The position numbers and the translations under genes were made by a program. From contig NC_079492.1 of the NCBI RefSeq assembly GCF_020520425.1, positions 32,243,542-32,307,541 of the forward strand: a DNA stretch of 64,000 nucleotides, given 5' to 3'. Every line of letters starts with the position of its first letter. The stretch's first letter is position 1. Origin of the DNA: Spinacia oleracea. Taxonomy: Eukaryota > Streptophyta > Magnoliopsida > Caryophyllales > Amaranthaceae. This document shows, in pieces, positions 1 to 10,955 of this stretch. The notes under the pieces are model-generated. The model did no database searches. It was not told the DNA's origin and saw only the letters and a program-made list of their open reading frames with translations.

Positions 1-2735
1 GTTCCAATTTTGCTTATCTCGACTTCTTTTCTTTCAACGAACTCTCGTAGAAGGTGAAATCTACGAAGTACATGCTTGACTCTCTGGTGGTGTCTAGGCT
101 CTTTTGCCTGTGCAATAGCTCCGTTATTATCACAATACAGGGCTATTGGTCCTTTAATGGAGGGGACTACACCAAGTTCTCCTATGAACTTCCTTAGCCA
201 TATAGCTTCCTTTGCTGCTTCATGTGCAGCAATGTACTCCGCTTCAGTTGTAGAATCCGCAATGGTGCTTTGCTTAGCACTTTTCCAGCTTACTGCTCCT
301 CCGTTGAGGCAGAAGACAAACCCAGACTGTGATCTAAAATCATCTTTGTCGGTTTGGAAACTTGCGTCCGTATAGCCTTTAACAATTAATTCATCATCTC
401 CACCATAGACCAGGAAGTCATCTTTGTGCCTTTTCAGGTACTTCAGAATATTCTTGGCAGCAGTCCAATGCGCCTCTCCTGGGTCTGACTGGTATCTTCT
501 CGTAGCACTGAGTGCGTACGCAACATCCGGGCGTGTACATATCATAGCATACATTATTGAACCAATCAATGATGCATATGGAATCCCATTCATTCGTCTA
601 CGCTCATCAAGTGTTTTTGGGCACTGAGTCTTGCTTAGAGTCATTCCATGAGACATGGGTAGGTAGCCTCGCTTGGAGTCCGCCATCTTGAACCTATCAA
701 GCACCTTATTGATATAAGTGCTTTGACTAAGTCCAATCATCTTTTTAGATCTATCTCTGTAAATCTTGATGCCCAATATGTACTGTGCTTCTCCTAGATC
801 CTTCATCGAAAAACAATTCCCAAGCCAAATCTTGACAGAGTTCAACATAGGAATGTCATTTCCGATAAGCAATATGTCGTCGACATATAATACTAGGAAA
901 GCAATTTTGCTCCCACTGACCTTCTTGTATACACAAGATTCGTCTGCGTTCTTGATGAAACCAAAGTCACTGACTGCTTCATCAAAACGTATATTCCAGC
1001 TCCTGGATGCCTGCTTCAATCCGTAGATTGACTTCTTTAGCTTGCATACCTTTTTAGCATTCTTTGGATCCTCAAAACCTTCAGGCTGTGTCATAAACAC
1101 AGTTTCTGTTAAAACGCCGTTTAAGAAAGCAGTTTTGACATCCATCTGCCATATTTCGTAATCGTAATATGCAGCGATTGCTAACATTATTCGAATAGAC
1201 TTTAGCATTGCAACTGGTGAAAAGGTTTCATCGTAATCCACACCGTGGACTTGCCTGTAACCTTTTGCGACCAATCTAGCTTTGAAAACTTCAAGTTTCC
1301 CATCCTTGTCCTTTTTCAGTTTGAAAACCCATTTGCTTCCAATGGCTTGGTAGCCATCTGGCAAATCGACCAAATCCCATACTTGGTTTTCAGACATGGA
1401 GTCTAATTCAGATTGCATGGCTTCTTGCCACTGCTTGGAGCTAGGGCTCGTCATAGCTTGCTTGTAAGTCGCAGGTTCATCACTTTCAAGTAATAGAACG
1501 TCATAGCTCTCGTTCGTCAAAATACCTAAGTACCTTTCCGGTTGAGATCTATATCTTTGCGATCTACGCGGGGTAACATTTCTAGATTGACCATGATTCT
1601 CACCAGATTCTTCTAAAGATCTCTGAGTTTCATCCTGAATGTCATCTTGAGCATTCTCTAGAGTTTGTTGTTCGACTCGAATTTCTTCGAGGTCTACTTT
1701 TCTCCCACTTGTCATTTTGGAAATGTGATCCTTCTCCAAAAAGACACCATCTCGAGCAACAAACACTTTGTTCTCAGATGTATTGTAGAAGTAATACCCC
1801 TTTGTTTCCTTTGGATAGCCCACAAGGATACATTTGTCAGATTTTGGATGAAGTTTGTCTGAAATTAATCGTTTGACGTATACTTCACATCCCCAAATCT
1901 TAAGAAAAGACACATTTGGAGGCTTTCCAAACCATAATTCGTATGGAGTCTTTTCGACAGCTTTAGACGGAGCTCTATTTATAGTGAGTGCAGCTGTATT
2001 TAGTGCATGTCCCCAAAATTCTAATGGAAGTTCGGCCTGACCCATCATTGACCTGACCATGTCTAGCAAGGTTCTGTTCCTCCGTTCTGACACACCGTTC
2101 CATTGTGGTGTTCCAGGAGGAGTCAATTCTGATAGAATTCCACATTCTTTCAGATGGTCATCAAATTCATAGCTCAGATATTCACCGCCTCTATCAGACC
2201 GCAGTGCCTTAATCTTCTTGCCTAATTGATTCTCTACTTCACTCTGAAATTCCTTGAATTTGTCAAAGGATTCAGACTTATGCTTCATTAGGTAGACATA
2301 ACCATACCTACTGAAGTCATCAGTGAAAGTGATAAAGTAGCTGAAACCACCTCTAGCATTTGTACTCATTGGTCCACATACATCTGTATGGATTAAACCC
2401 AATAGTTCATTTGCTCTTTCTCCAACTTTAGAGAAAGGTTGCTTTGTCATTTTGCCAAGTAAACATGATTCGCATTTACCATAATCCTCTAAGTCAAATG
2501 GTTCTAGAATTCCTTCCTTTTGAAGTCTTTCTAAGCGTTTCAAGTTTATATGGCCTAATCGACAATGCCACAGATAGGTGAGATCTGAATCATCCTTTTT
2601 GGCCTTTTTGGTATTTATGTTATATACTTGTTTGTCGTGATCTAATAAATAAAGTCCATTGACTAATCTAGCAGATCCATAAAACATCTCTTTAAAATAA
2701 AACGAACAACTATTGTCTTTTATTAAAAAAAGAAA
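1..2735 (-). CDS. copia pol: integrase, reverse transcriptase, RNase H (partial)
   Basis: Reading leftwards on the minus strand: integrase zinc-binding His/Cys residues (about 2571-2454, with HCRLGH and CESCLLGK); integrase core with Asp in HTDVCGP (about 2390), Asp in SDRGGE (about 2190) and Glu in NGVSERRN (about 2085); RT with DVKTAFLNG (about 1130) and the catalytic YVDD box (888-872); RNase H with TDASF (about 370), STTEAEY (about 240) and YCDNNGA (about 125). The frame appears open to the left window edge. It is joined to the gag/protease frame through a one-base frame change in a T run (see gag). As part of a copia polyprotein it would copy element RNA to cDNA and integrate it. Confidence 0.92.
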
Positions 2736-3864
2736 ATCCCTTAGCATCTAAGCAAGAAACTGAAATGATGTTTTTAGTAAGACTTGGAACATGGAAACAT
2801 TCTTCCAGTTCCAAAACTAGCCCGGAGGGCAACGACAAATAGTAAGTTCCTACAGCTAATGCAGCAATCCGTGCTCCATTTCCCACTCGTAGGTCGACTT
2901 CACCCTTGCTTAACTTTCTACTTCTTCTTAGTCCCTGTGGATTGGAACATAAGTGTGAGCCACAACCTGTATCTAATACCCAAGAAGTTGAATTAGCAAG
3001 TATACAGTCTATAACGAAAATACCTGAAGATGGAACGACTGTTCCGTTCTTCTGATCTTCCTTTAGCTTCAAGCAATCTCTCTTCCAATGCCCCTTCTTC
3101 TTGCAGTAGAAGCATTCGGATTCAGAAGTGGGTTGACTGACCTTCCTCTTTGCAGATTTGGCGCCAGTTTGCTTAGTTGGGCTGGCCTTGTTGCCACCTT
3201 TCTTAGCATTCCTCTTCTTTGCAGATTTCTTGAACTTGCCCCCACGCACCATAAGCACATCCTGCTTATCACTTTTGAGCGTCTTTTCAGCGGTCTTCAG
3301 CATACCGTGAAGCTCAGTGAGCGTTTTGTCCAGACTATTCATACTGTAGTTCAGTTTGAACTGATCATACCCGCTATGAAGAGAATGGAGGATGGTGTCT
3401 ATAGCCATTTCCTGAGAAAATTGCTGATCCAGCCGACTCATATTCTCAATGAGTCCAATCATTTTGAGAACATGTGGACTTACGGGCTCGCCTTTCTTAA
3501 GCTTGGTCTCAAGAATTTGCCTATGAGTCTCGAATCTTTCGACTCGAGCCAGATCTTGGAACATGTTCTTCAACTCACTGATGATTGTGAAAGCATCTGA
3601 GTTGATGAATGTTTTCTGCAGATCCGCACTCATGGTGGCGAGCATTAGACATTTCACATCCTTGTTGGCATCAATCCAACGATTGAGGGCTGCCTGAGTG
3701 ACCCCGTCGCCTGCAGCTTCGGGCATCGCCTCATCCAGGACATACTCCTTTTCTTCCTGCATAAGAACTATTTGCAAGTTCCTTTGCCAGTCAAGGAAGT
3801 TTTTCCCGTTCAACTTCTCCTTTTCGAGAATTGATCGAATGTTGAATGAATTGTTGTTTGCCAT
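2710..3864 (-). CDS. copia gag and N-terminal protease
   Basis: Chosen start is the ATG at 3864 (MANNNSFNIRSILEKEKL), the usual beginning of plant copia gag; an upstream in-frame extension to 3957 is unlike the family. The gag core (UBN2-like, LNGKNFLDWQRNLQ) is followed by a basic stretch, a CCHC zinc knuckle CFYCKKKGHWKRDC (about 3116-3075), then the aspartic protease active site WVLDTGCGSH (about 2990-2960). The frame stops at 2710, shortly after a run of seven T (on the coding strand) at about 2735-2725; removing one T puts the sequence in the pol frame. This is either a real inactivating indel or a homopolymer sequencing error. Copia normally encodes gag and pol in one frame. Confidence 0.92.
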   Translation of the reverse strand: MANNNSFNIRSILEKEKLNGKNFLDWQRNLQIVLMQEEKEYVLDEAMPEAAGDGVTQAALNRWIDANKDVKCLMLATMSADLQKTFINSDAFTIISELKNMFQDLARVERFETHRQILETKLKKGEPVSPHVLKMIGLIENMSRLDQQFSQEMAIDTILHSLHSGYDQFKLNYSMNSLDKTLTELHGMLKTAEKTLKSDKQDVLMVRGGKFKKSAKKRNAKKGGNKASPTKQTGAKSAKRKVSQPTSESECFYCKKKGHWKRDCLKLKEDQKNGTVVPSSGIFVIDCILANSTSWVLDTGCGSHLCSNPQGLRRSRKLSKGEVDLRVGNGARIAALAVGTYYLSLPSGLVLELEECFHVPSLTKNIISVSCLDAKGFSFFNKRQ

Positions 3865-6655
3865 ATTTAAAACTACAATTGAAAAGAATAAACAAATAAA
3901 TAACCATTCACAGTTTCTCTTAATAAACTTAAATTCTAGCATACATGCATAATTCAATGTTTATTAAGCATTTTATTCAAGTTATGTGTTCCGGCAGGTG
4001 TGAATAAAATGATTCCAAGATCCTAAAATCATTGAAGAACTAAGCACAGTTTGTCGACTTAATCCTAGAACATCTTAGGTAAGCAAAAGCCTTTTGCTAA
4101 TAGTCTAGAAACTATTCTTGGTTGATAGGTACGTCTAAGAACTTATTAGGTAAACCTATCGAATTTGCCACGACATAAAAGGACTCCTTACTTATATCGT
4201 TGAGTTTCACCAAAACTAACATGTACTCACAATTATTTGTGTACCTTGCCCCTTTAGGACCAATAAGTAACACCTCGCTGAGCGAAAACTATTACTAGAT
4301 TGATGTAAAGGATATCCAAGCAAGTGTATATTTTGGCATGGCACCTTTTAACTCAATTTTTAAGTTTGGAACTTAAGGCTCTTACTATGTTGGTTAGATT
4401 TTAAGTGAACTAAAATCCTTAATCATGCAACATAATCGAGCTTTTGATCTCATGCATTTTAAGACATATTTAAAACAATAAATAACTTAAAACATGCATA
4501 AGATAAATGTGATCTAGTATGGCCCGACTTCATCTTGAAGCTTTGACTTCAAAGTCCGTCTTGAAAATCTCCGTGGGAGGCACCATTTTCTTCAAATAGG
4601 ATAAGTTATAACTAATTACAACTATTTGATGGTACGCAGACCATATTTGAATTGAAAAATAACTTTGGTACTTTAGACCAATTACATTCAAATTAATGGT
4701 ACGCAGACCATATTTTCTATCCTATTTGGGCCATACTAGTCACTTCATAACCTGCAAAACAGTACATATACAATATATACCATTCACCCATTCATTATCA
4801 TGAATGGCCCACATAGCTGGTTAGTAAAACACATTATGCATCACGTAAACATTTGCAGCAATTAATCAAGGGCACCAATAATCTACCAATTATTCAGTCC
4901 TTATTAATTCTAATCAAGTTGTTTTAACCTTAAGGATTTGTAGACCTAATCAAGAGTTTATGACTAAAAGCGCTCCCACTTAAACCAATAAATTTATATG
5001 CTTTACTAATTTTAAACATAAAAATGTATTTCTAGTCCAACCGGAAACATACAAATTTAATTAAAATTTAAAGCTCATATCAATTTATAATTGAATCCAA
5101 AAAGTTTAATTTAATTTCAGTCGTATTTAAATTAATTCATGATTTTAATTTTAGTAAAATAATTAGAATAAATAACATTTATTATAATTACAATATTCAA
5201 AATTAAAATCCAAGAAAATAATTTAAATTATTAATTTTAAAATTAATTAAAATTACGTGAAATGAAATTTTCAAATTAAACATTCAAAACGATCTTTAAT
5301 CGTAACGCAAACACCCTACGCGTTGCACGCCCATGGGCCGCACGCACACAGCCATTGCTGGCCATGTGCGCGCAGCCCATGCGCTCGTCGCATAGCTGCT
5401 GCATCCCCATCGCAAGCCTCCGCACGCATTGGTGCTCGCTGCGCGCGCGACATCGCTCGCTGGGCGCGCGACATCGCTCGCTGGGCGCGCGAGCCATCGC
5501 TCGCTGGGCGCGCGACATCGCTCGCTGGGCGGGCGACATCGCTCGCTATGCGCGCGAGCAATGCTGGCTGTGCGCGCGAGTCCTCGCTCGTTGTGCGCGC
5601 GAGCAATGCTGGGCGCAGCGCTCGTGGCACGCGAGCTTGTGCTCGCTGCGCGCGAGGCTGCGCGCTCTTGTGCGAGGCAGCGCGCGTTGTGGCGCAGCTC
5701 GCTTGCTGCCCACACGCGACTGCCTTGGCTCGCCCTTCGCCCATGCCCATTCGTCCATTGCTCGTGGCACACGACACAAGGCAGGGCTGCTGCCTTGTGC
5801 TCGTGCACTACGCCCTTGCTCATTGCATTCGTGCCGCACGGGCGACGAGCTCCCTTGCTCGTCGTCGCATGCCCGCATTATACAACACCCCTTAAGGGTA
5901 ACACGAAGCGTCCATTGCTCCGTGCGTGCAAGTTTTATGAACGAATCGCATAAAAATTTAAAATTTATATTTAAAATTAATGACAAATTAATAAATAATA
6001 TTAATTTCATAATTTTAGGGCGAAAAAATCGAAAATTTATTATCCAATTGATTTCCGATTGTTATGGATTCAAGTCTAGGTCATAAAAATTTAAAATTTA
6101 TCATAAATTTACAATTTTTATGGTGGTTTTTAATCATAGGTTTCTAATTAAATTACAATTAATTATGAAAATCAAATTAATTCTAAATTATTCTAATTTT
6201 CAACAAATTAATCATAATTACAAATTAGATTGCATAATTAACAAGACTAGGCATTCAAACTTGTTAAACATATGCAGTAGGTCAATCAAAAATTCAAGAT
6301 TTATCAACAAGAATCGCAAATATTTAATTTAACATCTTAAATTTACGAAATTTTGCATTCGAAAAACTAAAACCTTCGAAAAGTCATAGTTAGGCTTCGA
6401 ATTTGAGAATTCTGGGTTCGGCAGAAAAATATTTTTTTTGTCAAAATTTTAGAATGCCTTTTACATGCGGAATTGACACAAAAATCACTCAATTCGGATG
6501 AGTAACGAAGAAACTGCCGAAAAACTGCGTACGTATAATTAAATAAACGCAATTTGCAATTAATTAACAATTACGAAAATTAATCACCCCTTTTAATTCT
6601 TGCAAATTTGTAATATTTAACCATGTTCATGCAATTTAGATTATGAAAATAATAA
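3865..6655 (-). other. Long untranslated leader of copia element A
   Basis: About 2.8 kb between the primer-binding site and gag without a credible coding frame. It is AT-rich except for a sharp GC-rich block at about 5300-5890. A short direct repeat (ATGGTACGCAGACCATAT) occurs at about 4630 and 4698. ORFs called in the GC block are low-complexity Ala/Arg/Ser translations in several frames and are not treated as genes. Confidence 0.75.
5435..5690. repeat. CpG-rich minisatellite in copia leader
   Basis: Tandem copies of a unit of about 21 bp, plus-strand consensus CTCGCTGGGCGCGCGACATCG, roughly six well-matched copies followed by degenerate ones (GCGCGCGAGCAATGCTGG...). The flanks, on both sides, are strongly AT-rich. 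A related GC-rich stretch lies inside the LTR at about 7200-7440. Confidence 0.85.
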
Positions 6656-6671
6656 GGGGCTCGTGATACCA
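6656..6671 (-). promoter_or_regulatory. Primer-binding site of copia A
   Basis: Minus-strand TGGTATCACGAGCCCC starts 1 bp inside the 5' LTR end. The first eight bases match the usual initiator-Met tRNA primer site (TGGTATCA...), with a divergent remainder. Confidence 0.75.
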
Positions 6672-7030
6672 CTGTTAGGTTATGATACATATGACATTAC
6701 ATAGATCATGCGGAAACAACCATTAACCCAGGACAACATATTATTTACACATAATCATATAGCATAATTTAGATGCATACTCTTTGTTGCGTGCCCTCCC
6801 TAGCTGCGCCCGAACCGAACAAGAACAAGTCTTTAGGACTCCAAGTGTCGTCCCTCCGTAGATAGTCCACAGCACGTCCGGATCCGCCTTAAGATTGACC
6901 AACTAGAATCGCCCTTAAGGTACTAGAAAATTTCGGCACTTTTATGAGCAAGATGTGTGTTTTAATTTTCTCTCAAAAACTCACTTTTTGAACACTTTTA
7001 AACTTGTTATAAATTGTGAGCCCTAGCCTC

Positions 7031-7040
7031 ATATTTATAG
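7031..7040 (-). promoter_or_regulatory. TATA box of LTR A
   Basis: CTATAAATAT on the minus strand in the downstream part of the LTR, at the position of the TATA box in the sister LTR (10591). Expected to drive transcription leftwards through element A. Confidence 0.6.
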
Positions 7041-7449
7041 GGGTATGGAAAGGGAATCGAAATCCTATTCAGATACAAATTAATTAAACCTAGAATCCTA
7101 CAAGAACTCTAATTTAATTAATTTATCAAATAGAATTAGGAATTTAATCATTAACCGAACTCTGCATGTTTTAGGAAACGTGCACGAACACAAACACTTG
7201 CACACACACGCACGGCAGCCACGATGGGCCCCCATGCGTGCGCGCGAGCAGCAGCCCACGCAGCGCCCGCGCGCGCTGCGCGCTGCGCGTGCTGTGCGCG
7301 CTGTGCGCGCTGCGCAGCCTGCTGGGCCTGGCCTTGCGCTGGGCCTGGCGTGGCTGTTTGTGCGGCGCGCTTGGCTTGCTGGGCGATGGCCTGGCTTCGT
7401 GCTGGGCCTCGTCCGGCAGGCCTCGTCCGATGCTTATTCGTACGATGCG

Positions 7450-7775
7450 CTTCCGATTAAATTTTCCGATTCCGGAATTCATTTCCGATACGAACAATAT
7501 TTAATATTTCCGATTCCGGAATTAATTTCCGTTTCGAACAAATATTTAATATTTCCGTTTCCGGAATTATTTTCCGATTCCGGTAATATTTCCGATTCTG
7601 ACAATATTTCCATTTCCGGCAATATTTCCGATTCTGGCAATATTTCCATTTCCGATAATATTTTCCGATACGTACCATGTTTCCGTTTCCGGCAACATCT
7701 ACGACTTGGATAATATTTATATTTCCGATACGATCCATATTTCCGTTTCCGGCAATATCATCGTTTCCGGAGTAT
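7450..7775. repeat. CCGGAAAYGGAAATATT motif array in LTR A
   Basis: More than ten imperfect copies of a 15-20 bp motif alternating TTTCCG(A/T)TTCCGG and AATATT, in the upstream half of the LTR. The array recurs in LTR B at about 9890-10215. Its position in the U3-like part suggests a possible regulatory array, which is inference only. Confidence 0.75.
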
Positions 7776-8099
7776 TCATTTCTTGCCTGTGACGATCTTA
7801 GCTCCCACTGAAACCAAGATCCGTCGATTCCGAATATTCATAGATGGAGTATTTAATGCCATTAAATACTTGATCCGTTTACGTACTATTTGTGTGACCC
7901 TACGGGTTCAGTCAAGAGTAAGCTGTGGATTAATATCATTAATTCCACTTGAACTGAAGCGGCCTCTAGCTAGGCATTCAGCTCACTTGATCTCACTGAA
8001 TTATTAACTTGTTAATTAATACTGAACCGCATTTATTAGACTTAACATAGAATGCATACTTGGACCAAGGGCATTATTTCCTTCAAAGAATACTTATGG

Positions 8100-8680
8100 T
8101 ACTTGAAAAGGTACATAGGAATAAGTTCTTGATTCAAGGAAATAAAGATATGCTAAATATTGATGCTACACGCATAAACACTGGCAAAGGATCAAGAAAA
8201 GACCATTTGGAGTTAACCATTGGCAAGGACGAGCTATAGAGCATCGTGTTTTAAAATGGCAACATGGATTGGAGACCATGAGTTGTTGCGTGGGAAATTA
8301 AAATATTAATTTCTATGTTCTAAGATACAGCTGGAAAGTCTTCCACATATCTGTGAACTGCTTGGATAAGCAAATCCAAACAAAGCATCACTAGCAACCT
8401 AAACAGTTGAAGTAAAAGTACTTATTGCCTAAGAAGCAATAAAATAGAGTTGTTTATATTAAAGAGTTCTTCATTGAACTTGGGAAGATCACATGTTTGT
8501 TGACTTAATGGTTCTTCATTGCAAAATGCGTAGAACCACTATTGTAGCAAGAAAGACTAGATCACAAAATAAACATACTCAAAAGATCTTATCATCTATC
8601 TCGAAGAACATTCGATATTAAGATTGGCAAAGCATGATAACTGAACCTATGCAACAAGTGAGAAGCAACACTCACATTGT
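8100..8680 (+). pseudogene. Decayed copia RNase H of element B
   Basis: Translation in shifting plus-strand frames gives recognisable but broken copia RNase H pieces: WYLKRYIGIS near 8097, SWKVFH near 8330, an EAEYIA.EAAKE-like stretch with stops near 8411-8470, YIKEFFIELG near 8458-8490, and a KHILRRYHL-like stretch near 8570-8600. Numerous stops and frameshifts make it non-functional. Confidence 0.6.
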
Positions 8681-9561
8681 AGCACTGGAAATCAAGCATA
8701 GCTTTGAATTCCATGAACTGTTTTAAAGATGGGTTTTGAGGCCCATGGTTCTTAAACAATGGGGTTGAACATTTATCATATATGAAATGTATTTTCATAT
8801 TCCATTTAATCTTGGTTTAGTATTAACTGATGAGTCCCTTCAAATTTGACGATATATTCAAGATAGACTGTCAGGACCAGTCCTGTGACTAAGAAATGTC
8901 TATCAAGTTAACTTGAATGTCAAAGGTTGAAAATGGTCCCTAGTCGGAGTTTTCTATAAAATTGGACGCATAGAAAACGTTAGACGATTAGAATGCAAGA
9001 TGACTAGTAGTTCTGTTTCTTGAACTATGTGGACATGGCAATGTCATAATCATTTGCATAGATACTTACTTTGGGAAGACTAGTATCGGACAAGACCTAT
9101 GAAACTTTACTGTAAGAGATGAAAATCTGTCATAAGTAAATTTCATTAAAATTATTAGACACTAAATCCTCAATACCTGAGTGATTTGAGATTACTTGTT
9201 TGAGAACTGGTTGCTTTGACGTTGACCAACCGTCGCACCGTAAAAGGAGGCTATAAAGGCAACGCTCAGGTAATCACCTATCAAACGAAGTCTAATCTCA
9301 AGATCGCAAGATTGGGATTGTCCTCCCATAAATCGGGATGAGATGCTTAAAAGTTGTACAAGGCCACTCGGAGAGCTAGAAACTGTGAAATGCATGGCCG
9401 TGCTCGGATGAATCATAGGCTATGATTATGTGTTTATTTGATCAGTTGAACTCTGAAACCGAGGAACACCTCTGGACATAATAAGGATGACAACTCTTAC
9501 CTTATGTTCAAGAGCAAGCATCGAGCGACAAAGGAATTAGGAAATGCACACTTGTCCCTAA
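8681..9561 (+). other. 3' non-coding internal region of copia B
   Basis: Lies between the decayed RNase H and the polypurine tract. I see no coding frame or tandem repeat in it; long 3' untranslated internal regions are common in some copia families. Confidence 0.5.
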
Positions 9562-9576
9562 GGACAAGTGGGAGAC
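9562..9576 (+). promoter_or_regulatory. Polypurine tract of copia B
   Basis: GGACAAGTGGGAGAC directly abuts the TG of the 3' LTR. AAGTGGGAGA is a typical plant copia plus-strand primer, and its strand fixes the orientation of element B. Confidence 0.8.
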
Positions 9577-10955
9577 TGAAGGAAATAGTGCCCTTGGTCC
9601 AAGTATGCATATAATATTAAGTCTAATAAATGCAGTTCAGTATTAATTAACAAGTTAATAATTCAGTGAGATCAAGTGAGCTGAATGCCTGACTAGAGGC
9701 CGCTTCAGTTCAAGTGGAATTAATTATATTAATCCACAGCTTACTCTTGACTGAACCCGTAGGGTCACACAAATAGTACGTAAACGGATCAAGTATTTAA
9801 TGGCATTAAATACTCCATCTATGGATATTCGGAATCGACGGATCTTGGTTTCAGTGGGAGCTGAGATCGTCACAGGCAAGAAATGAATACTCCGGAAACG
9901 ATGATATTGCCGGAAACGGAAATATGGATCGTATCGGAAATATAAATATTATCCAAGTCGTAGATGTTGCCAGAAACGGAAACATGGTACGTATCGGAAA
10001 ATATTATCGGAAATGGAAATATTGCCGGAATCGAAAATATTGCCGGAAACGGAAATATTGTCAGAATCGGAAATATTATCGGAATCGGAAAATAATTCCG
10101 GAAACGGAAATATTAAATATTTGTTCGAAACGGAAATTAATTCCGGAATCGGAAATATTAAATATTGTTCGTATCGGAAATGAATTCCGAAAACCGGGAA
10201 TTTTATCGGAAGCGTATCGTACGAATAAGCATCGGACGAGGCCTGCCGGACGAAGGCCCAGCACGAAGCCAGGCCATCGCCCAGCAAGCAATGGCGCGCC
10301 ACAACACAGCCCAAGGCTGCGGCAGGCCTACCACAAGGCAGGCCCAGCGCGCAGCTTAGGCCATGGCAGCCTCGTGGGCTGCGGTAGCTCGCATGGGCTT
10401 CGTGGGCGTGTGGGCTGTGCGCGGGCATGGCCTGCATGCTTGCGGGTCATGCTCGTGTGTGTGTTTGTGTCCATGCATAATTCCTAAAACTATTAGGATT
10501 TGATGTATGATTAAATTCCTATTCCTATTAGGATTATTCTAAGTTTAATAAAATCGTATCCTACTAGGATTCCAGTTCCCTTTCCAAACCTCTATAAATA
10601 AGGGCCTAGGGTCATAATTTATACATATGATTAAAGTATTCAAAGGGTAAGTTTTTGAAAGAAAATTCAGCCACACTCTTGCACAATAATAACCGAAATT
10701 CCTAAGCACCTTAAGGGCGATTCTAGTTGGTCAATCTTGAGGCAGATACGGACGTACTGTGGACTATCTACGGAGGGACGACACTTGGAGTCCTAAAGAC
10801 TTGTTCTTGTTCGGTTCGGGCGCAGTTAGGGAAGGCACGCTACAAAATGTATGCATCTATACTATGCTAAATGATTATGTGTAAATAATATGCTTTCCTG
10901 GCTTTATGGTTTTTCCGCATGATTTATGTATTGTCATATGTATCATAACCTAACA
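9577..10955 (+). repeat. 3' LTR of copia element B (1379 bp)
   Basis: Starts TGAAGGAAATAGTG after the polypurine tract and ends ...CATAACCTAACA. It is an inverted copy of the LTR at 6673-8085, 1.5 kb away. It includes the GGAAATATT motif array (about 9890-10215), a GC-rich block (about 10230-10440) and a TATA box near 10591. Confidence 0.93.
10591..10601 (+). promoter_or_regulatory. TATA box of LTR B
   Basis: TCTATAAATAA in LTR B. Read-out transcription from it would run rightwards out of the element towards the FES1-like gene, whose start codon is about 3.4 kb away. Confidence 0.55.

Larger units (their letters stand above)
1..8085 (-). mobile_element. Ty1/copia LTR retrotransposon A (3' end outside window)
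   Basis: On the minus strand the order is 5' LTR (8085-6673), primer-binding site, long leader, gag with CCHC knuckle, protease, integrase, reverse transcriptase, RNase H. Integrase before RT is the copia order. The window edge cuts the element inside or just after RNase H, so the 3' LTR is not visible. Coding motifs look well preserved apart from one frameshift near 2728, suggesting a fairly recent insertion. It lies inside a same-family element in the opposite orientation (8086-10955), so the 5 bp after the LTR (8086-8090) should be one half of the target duplication; the other half is off the window. Confidence 0.93.
6673..8085 (-). repeat. 5' LTR of copia element A (1413 bp)
   Basis: Bounded on the minus strand by TGAAGGAAATAATG (ending at 8085) and CCTAACA (at 6673), i.e. 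canonical TG...CA ends, with the primer-binding site immediately inside. It aligns, inverted, with the LTR at 9577-10955 over its full length with only scattered differences in the parts compared. It carries a GC-rich segment (about 7200-7440) and a run of CCGGAAACGGAAATATT-like motifs (about 7450-7775). Confidence 0.93.
8086..10955 (+). mobile_element. Older copia element B: 3' internal end and 3' LTR
   Basis: Same LTR family as element A but on the plus strand: decayed RNase H region, a long non-coding 3' stretch, a polypurine tract and a 3' LTR. Its upstream part is interrupted by element A at 8085/8086; the rest should lie left of the window, beyond A's 3' LTR. The many stop codons in its RNase H show it is older than A. 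The 3' LTR is followed by CAATC (10956-10960), the likely target duplication half. Confidence 0.85.

Noticed and set aside
3088..3600. 170-aa plus-strand frame
   Set aside because: Antisense shadow of copia gag, which has the zinc knuckle and protease motif.
5276..6010. Several 150-240 aa open frames on both strands rich in Ala, Arg and Ser
   Set aside because: They are parallel translations of one GC-rich 21-bp repeat with no stops in many frames, and lie in a retrotransposon leader.
7171..10487. Open frames such as RIGNINIIQVVDVA in the LTRs
   Set aside because: They recur at matching places in both LTRs and read through the GGAAATATT motif array; no domain.
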